From positions 1-64,000 of the forward strand of contig JALOLA010000001.1 of the NCBI GenBank assembly GCA_025456205.1: a stretch of 64,000 nucleotides of DNA, in the 5' to 3' direction. The DNA comes from Acidobacteriota bacterium. GTDB taxonomy: Bacteria > Acidobacteriota > Aminicenantia > UBA2199. The notes beneath the pieces were generated by a model that saw only the letters and a list, made by a program, of their open reading frames with translations, was not told the DNA's origin and made no database searches. The first letter of the stretch is position 1, and each line of letters begins with the position of its first letter. A program made the translations under genes and the position numbers. This document shows, piece after piece, positions 29,500-37,868 of the stretch.

Positions 29500-30327
29500 T
29501 TACGACAACGATTTCAAATAGCCGTCGAACGAAAGCTTTTCTTCCGCCTTGTAGGTGTTGAGCCGCTGGATCATCTCGTCATAATCGATCTGGTGGGCGT
29601 CGAACTCGGGACCATCGACGCAGACGAACTTGGTTTTGCCGCCCACCGATACCCGGCAGGCGCCGCACATGCCGGTGCCGTCCACCATGATGGTGTTCAA
29701 GCTGGCGATGGTCGGGACCTCGTAGCGCTTGGTCAGCAGGGCGGTGAACTTCATCATCACCGCCGGCCCGATGGCCACGGCCAGGTGAACGGGCTCGCGC
29801 TTGAGCACGTCCTCGATGCCGACGGTGATCACCCCCTTTCTGCCGTACGAGCCGTCATCGGTCATGATGATCGTCTCGTCGGCGAACGCCGCCATCTCTT
29901 TTTCCAGGATCAGGAGCTCGCGGTTGCGGGCTCCCAGGACGGCGATCAGCCTGTTGCCCGCCTGCTTGAATGCGCGGGCGATGGGGTAGAGGGGGGCGAT
30001 GCCCACGCCGCCGCCGCAGGCCAGCACCGTTCCGAGCTTCTCGACATGGGTCGGCCGACCCAGGGGCCCCGACACGTCCGCCAGTGCATCCCCGGGGTTC
30101 AGGCCGGTGATCTTGCAGGAGGAGGTGCCGACCCTCTGGATGATCAGGGTGATGGTGCCCCTCTCGCGGTCGGCATCGGCGATGGTCAGGGGGATCCTCT
30201 CCCCCTTTTCGTCGGTGCGCACGATGACGAACTGTCCCGGGCACTGCTTGCGGGCGATCGCCTGGGCCTCGACCACCAGCTTTACGACGTTTTCCGACAG
30301 CAGTTCTTTCTCAACGACCTTGTTCAT
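29500..30327 (-). CDS. NfnA-like FAD/NAD and [2Fe-2S] subunit (sulfide DH/DHOD electron-transfer family)
   Basis: MNKVVEKELLSENVVKLVVEAQAIARKQCPGQFVIVR..ACGGGVGIAPLYPIARAF..MVDGTGMCGACRVSVGGKTKFVCVDGPEFDAHQIDYDEMIQRLNTYKAEEK. Confidence 0.93.
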   Translation of the reverse strand: MNKVVEKELLSENVVKLVVEAQAIARKQCPGQFVIVRTDEKGERIPLTIADADRERGTITLIIQRVGTSSCKITGLNPGDALADVSGPLGRPTHVEKLGTVLACGGGVGIAPLYPIARAFKQAGNRLIAVLGARNRELLILEKEMAAFADETIIMTDDGSYGRKGVITVGIEDVLKREPVHLAVAIGPAVMMKFTALLTKRYEVPTIASLNTIMVDGTGMCGACRVSVGGKTKFVCVDGPEFDAHQIDYDEMIQRLNTYKAEEKLSFDGYLKSLS

Positions 30328-30519
30328 GGCGTCGCCCTCCAGGAGGAATAAGAGTAGCAAAGTGCGCAGGCATATACAAACGGAAACGGCACTGCCGGAA
30401 ATCTTTTCAAGACCAAGAGGCCTCCTTCCAAAGACAATGATTTTAAAACAAAATGTAAATAAAATATATATAAAAAAATTTGCCTGTCGAAACCATGGCC
30501 CCACAAGGCTTTTGATTTA

Positions 30520-30592
30520 TAGTGTAAGCGGCAAATATTGTTACACTTGCAAATAATCCATCAATATAGCCGATTAACGACCACAAGTGTAA
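30520..30592. promoter_or_regulatory. Three (A/T)AGTGTAA half-sites as inverted repeats; candidate upstream activator sites
   Basis: tagtgtaa 30520-30527, ttacactt(g) 30541-30549, (c)aagtgtaa 30584-30592; AGTGTAA-N13-TTACACT and TTACACTTG-N34-CAAGTGTAA. Confidence 0.55.
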
Positions 30593-30667
30593 AATATTGA
30601 TGCGGTGTCCGCCTCGCACCGGCCCGTGGTTGCGCGCAGAACCCTTGCCTGGGCCGTATTCCATATT

Positions 30668-30683
30668 TGGCACGCCATATGCT
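30668..30683 (+). promoter_or_regulatory. sigma-54 (RpoN) -24/-12 promoter
   Basis: TGGCACGccatATGCT versus TGGCACGNNNNTTGCW: one mismatch, exact GG-N10-GC spacing; 55 bp before the ATG at 30739. Confidence 0.82.
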
Positions 30684-30738
30684 TATAAGGTAATGGGGAC
30701 AAAAATGAAACCCGAGAATAAACGAAAAGGAGAATAAA

Positions 30739-31749
30739 ATGAACGAAAAGAAAGTGTTGTTGATCGACGATGAGGTTTCCCTGCAGCGCAGCCTGTCCCT
30801 GGGGCTGCTGCAAAAAGGATATGAAACCGAATCCTGCGAAAGCGGCATGTGCGGCCTGAAGGCGCTGGAGCGCATCAAGAACAAGCAGGCCCCCTTCCAG
30901 TACGTGGTCGTCGACCTGCGCCTTCCCGACATCGACGGCATCAACCTGCTCAAGGTGATCAAGTTTAATTACCCCGAGCTGCCCGTGGTGGTGATCACCG
31001 GCTATGGCAACGAAACGACCGAGGCCAACGCCCGGTCCGAGAAGGCCGACGCCTACCTGGAAAAGCCGTTCACCGCCGAAGAGCTGAGCGCCATCCTCGC
31101 GGATATCCCCCTGAAGAAAGCGGCTCCCGAGGTCGCAACGGAGGAGATCGCCGAACCCTCCGGCGCAAGCTCGGTGAGCGCCTACGTCCTGCTGAACTTC
31201 AGCGACACGGCTGACCTGGCCGCGGTCTACCAGGACCTGTACTTCATGGACCAGGTGCTGTACTGCGACGCCATCAAGGGAGATTTCGACCTGGCCCTGC
31301 TGCTGCAGGCGGGGACCCTGGCCGACATCCGCGCCACGGTGGACAACAAGATCAAGACGCTCCCCGGAGTGAAGGAGGCCGTGTTCCTGCCCGTGGATCC
31401 GCCGCAGCTGCCCGAGGGCGTCGCCAACATCATCGGCACGTTTGACAAGGCCCTGGGGCGGGAGAAGGGAAATCCCGACGCGGCCAACAACGCCAATTTC
31501 CAGAAGAGTGCGTCCTCCTATGTCTTCCTGGAGATCGAGAAGGACAAGCTGGAGCAGATCTATCCCACCCTGTACATCAACGACCAGGTCGTCTCCTGCG
31601 ACTGCAGCGCCGGCAGGTATGACATCGTGCTGCTGATGCAGGGAGCGAGCTTCGCCGAGATCGACCGCAACATCCTGGCCAAGATCAAGCCACTGGACGG
31701 CGTGCTGCGCATCAAGGAAATGCCCATCATCAAGCTATTTGAAATGTAA
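30739..31749 (+). CDS. Receiver domain plus two Lrp/AsnC-type (RAM) ligand-binding-like domains, no apparent DNA-binding domain
   Basis: KVLLIDDEVSLQRSLSLGL..VVVDLRLPDIDG..VVVITGYG..YLEKPF; then AYVLLNFSDTADLAAVYQDLYFMDQVLYCDAIKGDFDLALLLQAGTLADIRATVDNKIKTLPGVKEAVFLPV and a second similar copy. Confidence 0.8.
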   Translation: MNEKKVLLIDDEVSLQRSLSLGLLQKGYETESCESGMCGLKALERIKNKQAPFQYVVVDLRLPDIDGINLLKVIKFNYPELPVVVITGYGNETTEANARSEKADAYLEKPFTAEELSAILADIPLKKAAPEVATEEIAEPSGASSVSAYVLLNFSDTADLAAVYQDLYFMDQVLYCDAIKGDFDLALLLQAGTLADIRATVDNKIKTLPGVKEAVFLPVDPPQLPEGVANIIGTFDKALGREKGNPDAANNANFQKSASSYVFLEIEKDKLEQIYPTLYINDQVVSCDCSAGRYDIVLLMQGASFAEIDRNILAKIKPLDGVLRIKEMPIIKLFEM

Positions 31750-31773
31750 GCTGAAATATAAGATAATGGGTGC

Positions 31774-32292
31774 ATGACACCCAATGACAAACTGAAAGCG
31801 CAGCAGAAGAAGAACGGGCTGGCCGGCTTCAAGGTTGACCTCTGGAGCTATGAGGGGGAAAAGGGAGCCCTGATCCCCCTCTTGCAGGCGGCCCAGGACA
31901 CGTACGGCTTCATTCCCGCCAGCGCCATCGACCAGATCAGCGAGATCGTGGGCATCCCGGCAGCCGAGATCTACGGCGTGATCACGTTCTACTCGCAGTT
32001 CCGCCTGAAGCCGCTGGGGAAATTCCTGATCAAGATCTGCGACGGCACCGCCTGCCACGTCAACGGCTCCGAGCGCATCGCCGGCGTGATCGAGGACGAG
32101 CTGCAGATCAGCGGCAACGACACCACCGAGGACGGGCTCTTCACCCTGCAGAAGGTCGCCTGCCTCGGTTGCTGCTCGCTCTCGCCGGTGATCATGATCA
32201 ACGACGAGACCTACGGCCGCCTGACGCCGAAGAAAGTCCAGCAATTGCTGAAAGAATACAAAGCCAAGGCCCAGAACCCCCAAACCGCCTGA
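31774..32292 (+). CDS. NuoE/HydC-like [2Fe-2S] subunit
   Basis: LIPLLQAAQDTYGFIPASAIDQISEIVGIPAAEIYGVITFYSQFRL..ICDGTACHVNGS..ACLGCCSLSPVIMIND. Confidence 0.93.
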   Translation: MTPNDKLKAQQKKNGLAGFKVDLWSYEGEKGALIPLLQAAQDTYGFIPASAIDQISEIVGIPAAEIYGVITFYSQFRLKPLGKFLIKICDGTACHVNGSERIAGVIEDELQISGNDTTEDGLFTLQKVACLGCCSLSPVIMINDETYGRLTPKKVQQLLKEYKAKAQNPQTA

Positions 32293-32310
32293 GCACGCAA
32301 GGAGAAGCAC

Positions 32311-34077
32311 ATGAAGACCATCAAAGTAGGACTCGGCACGTGCGGAGTTTCTGCTGGCGGCGAGAAGGTCTATGCCGCCCTGAAAGAGGAGATCGCCAGG
32401 GAGCAGCTCCAGGTCCGGCTGGTGGAAACCGGGTGCATGGGCAACTGTTACCAGGAGGTCCTCGTTGAGGTCATCGACGAAAAGGGCCGCGACTACATGT
32501 ATGGCAACGTGACGCCGGACAAGGTCAAAAGGATCCTGGACGAGCAGGTGCGCCAGGACAAGCCCATCGGCGAGTGGATCGTCAAGGGGCTCGATCCCGC
32601 TCGCGAGGACACGTTCTTCGCCAAGCAGAAGCGCATTGTCCTGCGCAACTGCGGCATCATCGATCCCGACTCCATCGAGGAATACATCGCCAGCGGCGGC
32701 TACCAGGCCATCCAGAAGGTGCTGAAGGAATACGCTCCCGAGCAGGTCATTGAGATCATACTCCAGTCCGGGCTGCGCGGCCGCGGCGGGGCGGGATTCC
32801 TGACCGGCATGAAGTGGCGCTTCTGCCGCCAGGCCGCCGGCGACAAGAAATACATCATCTGCAACGCCGACGAGGGTGACCCGGGCGCCTTCATGGACCG
32901 CAGCACCCTGGAGGGCGACCCGCATACGGTGCTGGAAGGCATGATGATCGGCGCTTACGCCTGCGGCGCTGACGAAGCCTACATCTACTGCCGCGCCGAA
33001 TATCCCATGGCCGTGCGCCGGCTGCGGCACTCCATCCGCAAAGCCACGGAGATGGGGTTCCTGGGCGAGGGCATTTTCCACTCGAAAATGAACCTGAGGA
33101 TCAAGATCAAGGAGGGGGCCGGCGCCTTTGTCTGCGGCGAGGAGACCGCCCTGATCGCCTCCATCGAGGGGCAGCGCGGCATGCCGCGCTTCCGGCCTCC
33201 TTTCCCCGCGCAAAAGGGCCTGTGGGGCAAGCCGACCAATATCAACAATGTCGAGACCTATGCCAACGTCCCCTGGATCATCCTGAACGGCGCCGGGGCC
33301 TTTGCCGCCATGGGCACCGAGAACAGCAAGGGCACGAAGGTCTTTGCGCTGGCCGGCAAGATCGCCCGCGGCGGCCTGGTCGAGGTCCCCATGGGCCTGA
33401 CCATCAATGAGATCATCTATGACATCGGCGGCGGCATCCGCGACGGCAAGAAATTCAAGGCCGTGCAGATGGGCGGCCCCTCGGGCGGCTGCATCCCGGC
33501 CGGCATGGGCGACCTGCAGATCGACTACCAGAAGATCAACCAGACCGGGGCCATCATGGGCTCGGGAGGCATGGTGGTCATGGACGAGACCACCTGCATG
33601 GTGGAAATGGCCAAGTTCTTCCTGCGCTTCACCCAGGACGAGAGCTGCGGCAAGTGCACATTCTGCCGTATCGGCACCAAACGCATGCTGGAGATCCTGG
33701 AGCGTATCACCGATGGCCGCGGCCGCCAGGGCGACATCGAGCTGCTGGAGGACCTCGCCGACAAGATCCGCAACAACACGATCTGCGGCCTGGGCCAGAC
33801 GGCGCCCAACCCGGTCCTGACCACGCTGAAGTATTTCCGCGAGGAATACGAAACCCATATCCGCGACAAGAAATGCCCGGCGCACAGCTGCGCCCCGCTC
33901 CTGACCTTCACCATCCTGCCGGACCAGTGCACCGGCTGCACCCTCTGCGCCCGGGTCTGCCCGGCCAAGGCCATCAGCGGCGAGAAGAAACAGGCGCACC
34001 ACATCGACCAGGCCGCCTGCATCAAATGCGGCAAGTGTTTCGAGACTTGTAATTTCAAGGCCATCATCAAGGACTGA
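32311..34077 (+). CDS. NuoF/HydB-like NADH/FMN subunit with N-terminal Trx-like [2Fe-2S] and C-terminal 2x[4Fe-4S]
   Basis: ILQSGLRGRGGAGFLTGMKWRFCRQAAGDKKYIICNADEGDPGAFMDR..ESCGKCTFCRIG..CTGCTLCARVCPAKAI..CIKCGKCFETC. Confidence 0.95.
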   Translation: MKTIKVGLGTCGVSAGGEKVYAALKEEIAREQLQVRLVETGCMGNCYQEVLVEVIDEKGRDYMYGNVTPDKVKRILDEQVRQDKPIGEWIVKGLDPAREDTFFAKQKRIVLRNCGIIDPDSIEEYIASGGYQAIQKVLKEYAPEQVIEIILQSGLRGRGGAGFLTGMKWRFCRQAAGDKKYIICNADEGDPGAFMDRSTLEGDPHTVLEGMMIGAYACGADEAYIYCRAEYPMAVRRLRHSIRKATEMGFLGEGIFHSKMNLRIKIKEGAGAFVCGEETALIASIEGQRGMPRFRPPFPAQKGLWGKPTNINNVETYANVPWIILNGAGAFAAMGTENSKGTKVFALAGKIARGGLVEVPMGLTINEIIYDIGGGIRDGKKFKAVQMGGPSGGCIPAGMGDLQIDYQKINQTGAIMGSGGMVVMDETTCMVEMAKFFLRFTQDESCGKCTFCRIGTKRMLEILERITDGRGRQGDIELLEDLADKIRNNTICGLGQTAPNPVLTTLKYFREEYETHIRDKKCPAHSCAPLLTFTILPDQCTGCTLCARVCPAKAISGEKKQAHHIDQAACIKCGKCFETCNFKAIIKD

Positions 34078-34089
34078 GAGGAAGCAGCC

Positions 34090-37000
34090 ATGGACCAAAT
34101 CACGCTCACCATCGACGGCAAGCCAGTGACCGCCCGCCCGGACCAGACCATCCTGGACGTGATCCGCGAGAACCGCATCGCCGAGATCCCCACCCTGTGC
34201 CACGAGCCCAAGCTGCCGCCCTACGGCTCCTGCTACCTCTGCGTAGTGGAGGTCGAGGGCGTCAAGAAGCTGATCCCTTCCTGCTCCAGCCCGGTGGCCG
34301 ACAAGATGGTCGTGCACACCGACAACCCGCGCATCCGCGAGGCCAGGAAGACGGCGCTGGAGCTATTGCTGTCGAACCACTACGCCGATTGCCTGGCCCC
34401 CTGCCAGCAGACCTGCCCGGCCGGCGTCGACGTCCAGGGCTATATCGCCCTGATCGCCATGGGCAAGCCCCAAGAGGCCGTGCGCCTGATCAAGCAAACC
34501 AACCCCCTGCCCCTGGTCTGCGGCCGCGTCTGCGTGCGCGAGTGCGAGGTCGCCTGCCGCCGCAACCGCGTCGACGAGCGCGTGGGCATCGACTACCTGA
34601 AGCGCTACGCCACCGACATCGACATCGAGGACCCATGGACCCCCGCTGTCCCTGCCGCCAACGGCAAGAAAGTCGCCATCGTCGGCGGCGGTCCCGCGGG
34701 ACTGACCTGCGCCTATTACCTGGTGCTGAAGGGGTATGCCGTCACCCTGTTCGAGAAATCGCCGCACCTGGGCGGCATGCTGCGCTACGGCATTCCCGAG
34801 TACCGCCTGCCCAAGGAGCTGCTGGACAAGGAGATCTCCTGGATCACGAACCTGGGGGTGACCGTAAAGACGCATTCCGCCCTGGGCAAGGATTTCTCGA
34901 TCGCTGACCTGAAGCAACAGGGATTCGATGCCGTCTATCTCGCCTTCGGCGCCCAGAAGGCCAAGGGCATGCGCCTGCCCGGAGAGGATGAGATCCAGGG
35001 CGTCATCGGCGGCATCGACTTTCTCTGGCAGCTGCAGTGCGAAGCCAAGCCCGAGATCTACGGCAACGTGGTGGTTGTCGGCGGCGGCAACACCGCCCTC
35101 GACGCCGCCCGCACCGCCCGCAGGCTGGGCGCCGCCAACGTCACCCTTCTCTACCGCCGCACGCGCAACGAAATGCCAGCCCATCCCATGGAGATCGACG
35201 CCGCCCTCGAGGAAGGCGTGGAGCTGATCCTGCTCTCGGCCCCGACAGAGCTGGTGGCGGAGAACGGCCGGCTCAAGGCCCTGACCTGCATCCGCATGGA
35301 GCTGGGCGAGCCCGACGCCAGCGGCCGGCGCAGCCCCGTGCCGAAAGCGGGCTCCGAGTACAGCCTGCCCTGCGATTTCGTGATCTCGGCCATCGGCCAG
35401 GACGTCGACCTCTGCGGCTTGCAGAAGGACCCGCAGTTGAAGTCGACGCGGCACAACACCCTGGTCTTCAGCGAAGATACGTTCGAAACCACTCTCCCCG
35501 GCGTGTTCACCGGCGGCGACATGGCCACCGGGCCGGCCGTGGCCATCGACGCCATCGCCCACGGCAAGATCGCGGCCAATGCCATCGACCACTTCGTGCG
35601 CACGGGCAAGGCCCAGGGCAAGCCTGAGGAATTCATCAGCCGCAAGGAGGCCTTCGGAGACATCCCCGACAGTGATTTTTCCGATTTTGCCAGGCTGCAA
35701 AAGGAAAAAATGCCGGAGCTCCCCGCCGCCGAGCGGGCCAAGACATTCGACGAGGTCGAGCTCGGCTTCAGCGGCGAACAGGCCGACAACGAAAGTGCGC
35801 GCTGCCTGGAGTGCGGCTGCTCGGCCTATTTCGACTGCGACCTGCGCAAGCATGCCGTGGACTTCGGGGTGGACATCAGCAAGTTCGTGGGCGAGGTGAG
35901 GAAATACAAGGTGGACAAGGCCCACCCCTTCATCACCCTCGACCCCAACAAATGCATCGCCTGCGGCCGCTGCGTGCGCACCTGCTCGGAGATATTGCGC
36001 GTCTCGGCCCTGGGCTTCGTTTACCGCGGCTTTCGATCAGTGATGCGGCCCTCCATGGAAAAGAAGCTGCTGGAGACCAACTGCATCTCCTGCGGCAATT
36101 GCATCGCCGCCTGCCCCACCGGCGCCATCGCCGAGAAGCTGCCTTTCGCCAAGCCCGGCCCCTGGGCCGGCACGAAGCATTCAGCCATCTGCCATTTCTG
36201 TTCCGTGGGCTGCGAGCTGCATTACAAAGTCTACGGCCCCGACGCCTACGCAGTTCTGGGGACCGCCGATGCCGCTCACAACAAGGGCTACCTGTGCCAC
36301 AAGGGCCGTTTCGGCTATCGCTACATGCTGGACGACCAGCGCCTGCGCGCCCCGCTGGTCAAGGGCAAGGCCGGCCTGCAGAAGGCCTCTTGGGACGAAG
36401 CGCTCGACCTGGCCGCCGCAAAGATCCAGGCCCTGGTCAAGAAGCACGGGCCGGAGGCCGTGGCCGTCTTCGCCTCGCCCAGGCTGGCCAACGAAGAACT
36501 GTACCAGCTGCAGAAATGGGTGCGCACCGGCTTCAAGAGCAACATGATCGGCAGCTTCACCCACCTGCTGCAGGGCAACGACCTCGACGCGCTGGACGAC
36601 ATGCTCGGCCTGACCGCCTCCACCACGACCATGGACGAATTCCAGAAAGCCGACGTCATCATGGTGGTCAATGCCGAGCTGACCGAGAACAACCTGGTGG
36701 CCGAGCTCAAGATCAAGGAAGCGATGAAGAAAGGGACGCGCCTGTTGTCCGTGAACTCATCGGAGAATCCCCTGAGCCGCATCGCCGACCTTTGGCTCGA
36801 TCCCAAGCGCGGGACCAACACCGCCCTGCTGGCCGGCCTGGCCAGCGCCCTGATCAAGAAGGGCCGGCTCGACAAGGCCTTCGTCGACGCGCGCACGGAA
36901 AACTTCCCCGCCTTCCAGGCGGCGATCCATGCGATCGCCGGCGACCCGGTGGTCGCCTTGACGGGCATCCAGGCCGATAAATTCGACCGCGCCGTCGACA

Positions 37001-37842
37001 TGCTGGCCGGTGCGGCCAACATCATTGTCGTCTACGGCATGGACCAGTTCCTGGAAAAATCCCGCGATGACATCAAGGCCCTGGGCAACCTGCTGCTGCT
37101 CCTGGGCAAGACGGGGCAGCCCGGCAATGGGCTGGTCCTGGTCCGCGACTACGCCAACGCGCAAGGCCTGCTGGACATGGGGGTCGACAGCCGCTACCTC
37201 CCCGGCCTCGTGCGCCCGGGCCAGAAGGCGGTCGAGCGTTTGCAGTCCTTGTGGGACGTGCCCCTGCAGCGGATCTTCAAGCCCGTCGACCTGGAAGCCC
37301 GGCTGAAAAAAGGCGACGTCAAGGCCCTGCTGGTGTTCGGCGAAGACCCGCTGGCGTCCGCCGCGGCGGGCCGCCTGCTGGCCAAGGTGAAATTCAAGCT
37401 GGTGGTCGACCTCTTCCTGACCGCCAGCGCCGCCGAGGCCGATGTGGTCCTGCCCCTGTCGACTCCCCTGGAGAGCACCGGCACCTTCACCGCCTGCGAT
37501 CGCCGCGTACAGCGCAGCGGCGCCCTCGTGCCGCCGGCTTCCGGGAAGGTTAACCTGGAGATCATCCAGCTGCTGGCGGAAAAACTGGGCATGGCTCTGA
37601 AACCCGCCTCCCCGGAGGCGATCCTTGCCGAGATCGGCGCGGCCAACCCCTATTACGCGGAGGTGGCCCCGGGCGGCTTCTGGGGCAATGACCTGTTCCG
37701 CGCGGCCTTCGCCACGGACAGCGGCAAGGCGCGATTCCTGCCCATCGCCATCGCGGCGGCGACCTGCCCGCTGGAAAAGCAACCGCTGCTGTCCAGCGAG
37801 AACTACATGCAACTGAAAATCAAGAACAAATTGGTGCTATAA
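34090..37842 (+). CDS. 1250-aa fusion: [2Fe-2S] ferredoxin, GltD-like FAD/NAD(P) module, 4Fe-4S clusters, NuoG/FdhA-like Mop oxidoreductase domain
   Basis: ITLTIDGKPVTARPDQTILDVIRENRIAEIPTLCHEP; CQQTCPAGVDVQGYIAL; GGGPAGLTCAYYL; GGGNTALDAART; CIACGRCVRTCSEI; CISCGNCIAACPTGAI; CHFCSVGCELHYKVYG. Confidence 0.93.
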   Translation: MDQITLTIDGKPVTARPDQTILDVIRENRIAEIPTLCHEPKLPPYGSCYLCVVEVEGVKKLIPSCSSPVADKMVVHTDNPRIREARKTALELLLSNHYADCLAPCQQTCPAGVDVQGYIALIAMGKPQEAVRLIKQTNPLPLVCGRVCVRECEVACRRNRVDERVGIDYLKRYATDIDIEDPWTPAVPAANGKKVAIVGGGPAGLTCAYYLVLKGYAVTLFEKSPHLGGMLRYGIPEYRLPKELLDKEISWITNLGVTVKTHSALGKDFSIADLKQQGFDAVYLAFGAQKAKGMRLPGEDEIQGVIGGIDFLWQLQCEAKPEIYGNVVVVGGGNTALDAARTARRLGAANVTLLYRRTRNEMPAHPMEIDAALEEGVELILLSAPTELVAENGRLKALTCIRMELGEPDASGRRSPVPKAGSEYSLPCDFVISAIGQDVDLCGLQKDPQLKSTRHNTLVFSEDTFETTLPGVFTGGDMATGPAVAIDAIAHGKIAANAIDHFVRTGKAQGKPEEFISRKEAFGDIPDSDFSDFARLQKEKMPELPAAERAKTFDEVELGFSGEQADNESARCLECGCSAYFDCDLRKHAVDFGVDISKFVGEVRKYKVDKAHPFITLDPNKCIACGRCVRTCSEILRVSALGFVYRGFRSVMRPSMEKKLLETNCISCGNCIAACPTGAIAEKLPFAKPGPWAGTKHSAICHFCSVGCELHYKVYGPDAYAVLGTADAAHNKGYLCHKGRFGYRYMLDDQRLRAPLVKGKAGLQKASWDEALDLAAAKIQALVKKHGPEAVAVFASPRLANEELYQLQKWVRTGFKSNMIGSFTHLLQGNDLDALDDMLGLTASTTTMDEFQKADVIMVVNAELTENNLVAELKIKEAMKKGTRLLSVNSSENPLSRIADLWLDPKRGTNTALLAGLASALIKKGRLDKAFVDARTENFPAFQAAIHAIAGDPVVALTGIQADKFDRAVDMLAGAANIIVVYGMDQFLEKSRDDIKALGNLLLLLGKTGQPGNGLVLVRDYANAQGLLDMGVDSRYLPGLVRPGQKAVERLQSLWDVPLQRIFKPVDLEARLKKGDVKALLVFGEDPLASAAAGRLLAKVKFKLVVDLFLTASAAEADVVLPLSTPLESTGTFTACDRRVQRSGALVPPASGKVNLEIIQLLAEKLGMALKPASPEAILAEIGAANPYYAEVAPGGFWGNDLFRAAFATDSGKARFLPIAIAAATCPLEKQPLLSSENYMQLKIKNKLVL

Positions 37843-37843
37843 T
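37835..37843 (+). promoter_or_regulatory. Putative extended -10 promoter (TGCTATAAT) overlapping the stop of the 1250-aa gene
   Basis: Perfect TGNTATAAT, 26 bp before the histidine-kinase ATG; -35 weak. Confidence 0.4.
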
Positions 37844-37868
37844 ACCCCTGTTGAAACAGAGGGCATTC

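Noticed and set aside
31735-34317. 860-aa minus-strand ORF
   Set aside because: Antisense to the HydC/HydB-like genes; low-complexity DGVQHL composition and no recognisable motif.
34363-35925. 520-aa minus-strand ORF
   Set aside because: Antisense to the 1250-aa redox fusion; artefactual.
34090-37842. Annotation as [FeFe]-hydrogenase or active formate dehydrogenase large subunit
   Set aside because: No H-cluster motifs; no Sec/Cys at the FdhA ligand position; no clear molydop-binding C-terminal domain.
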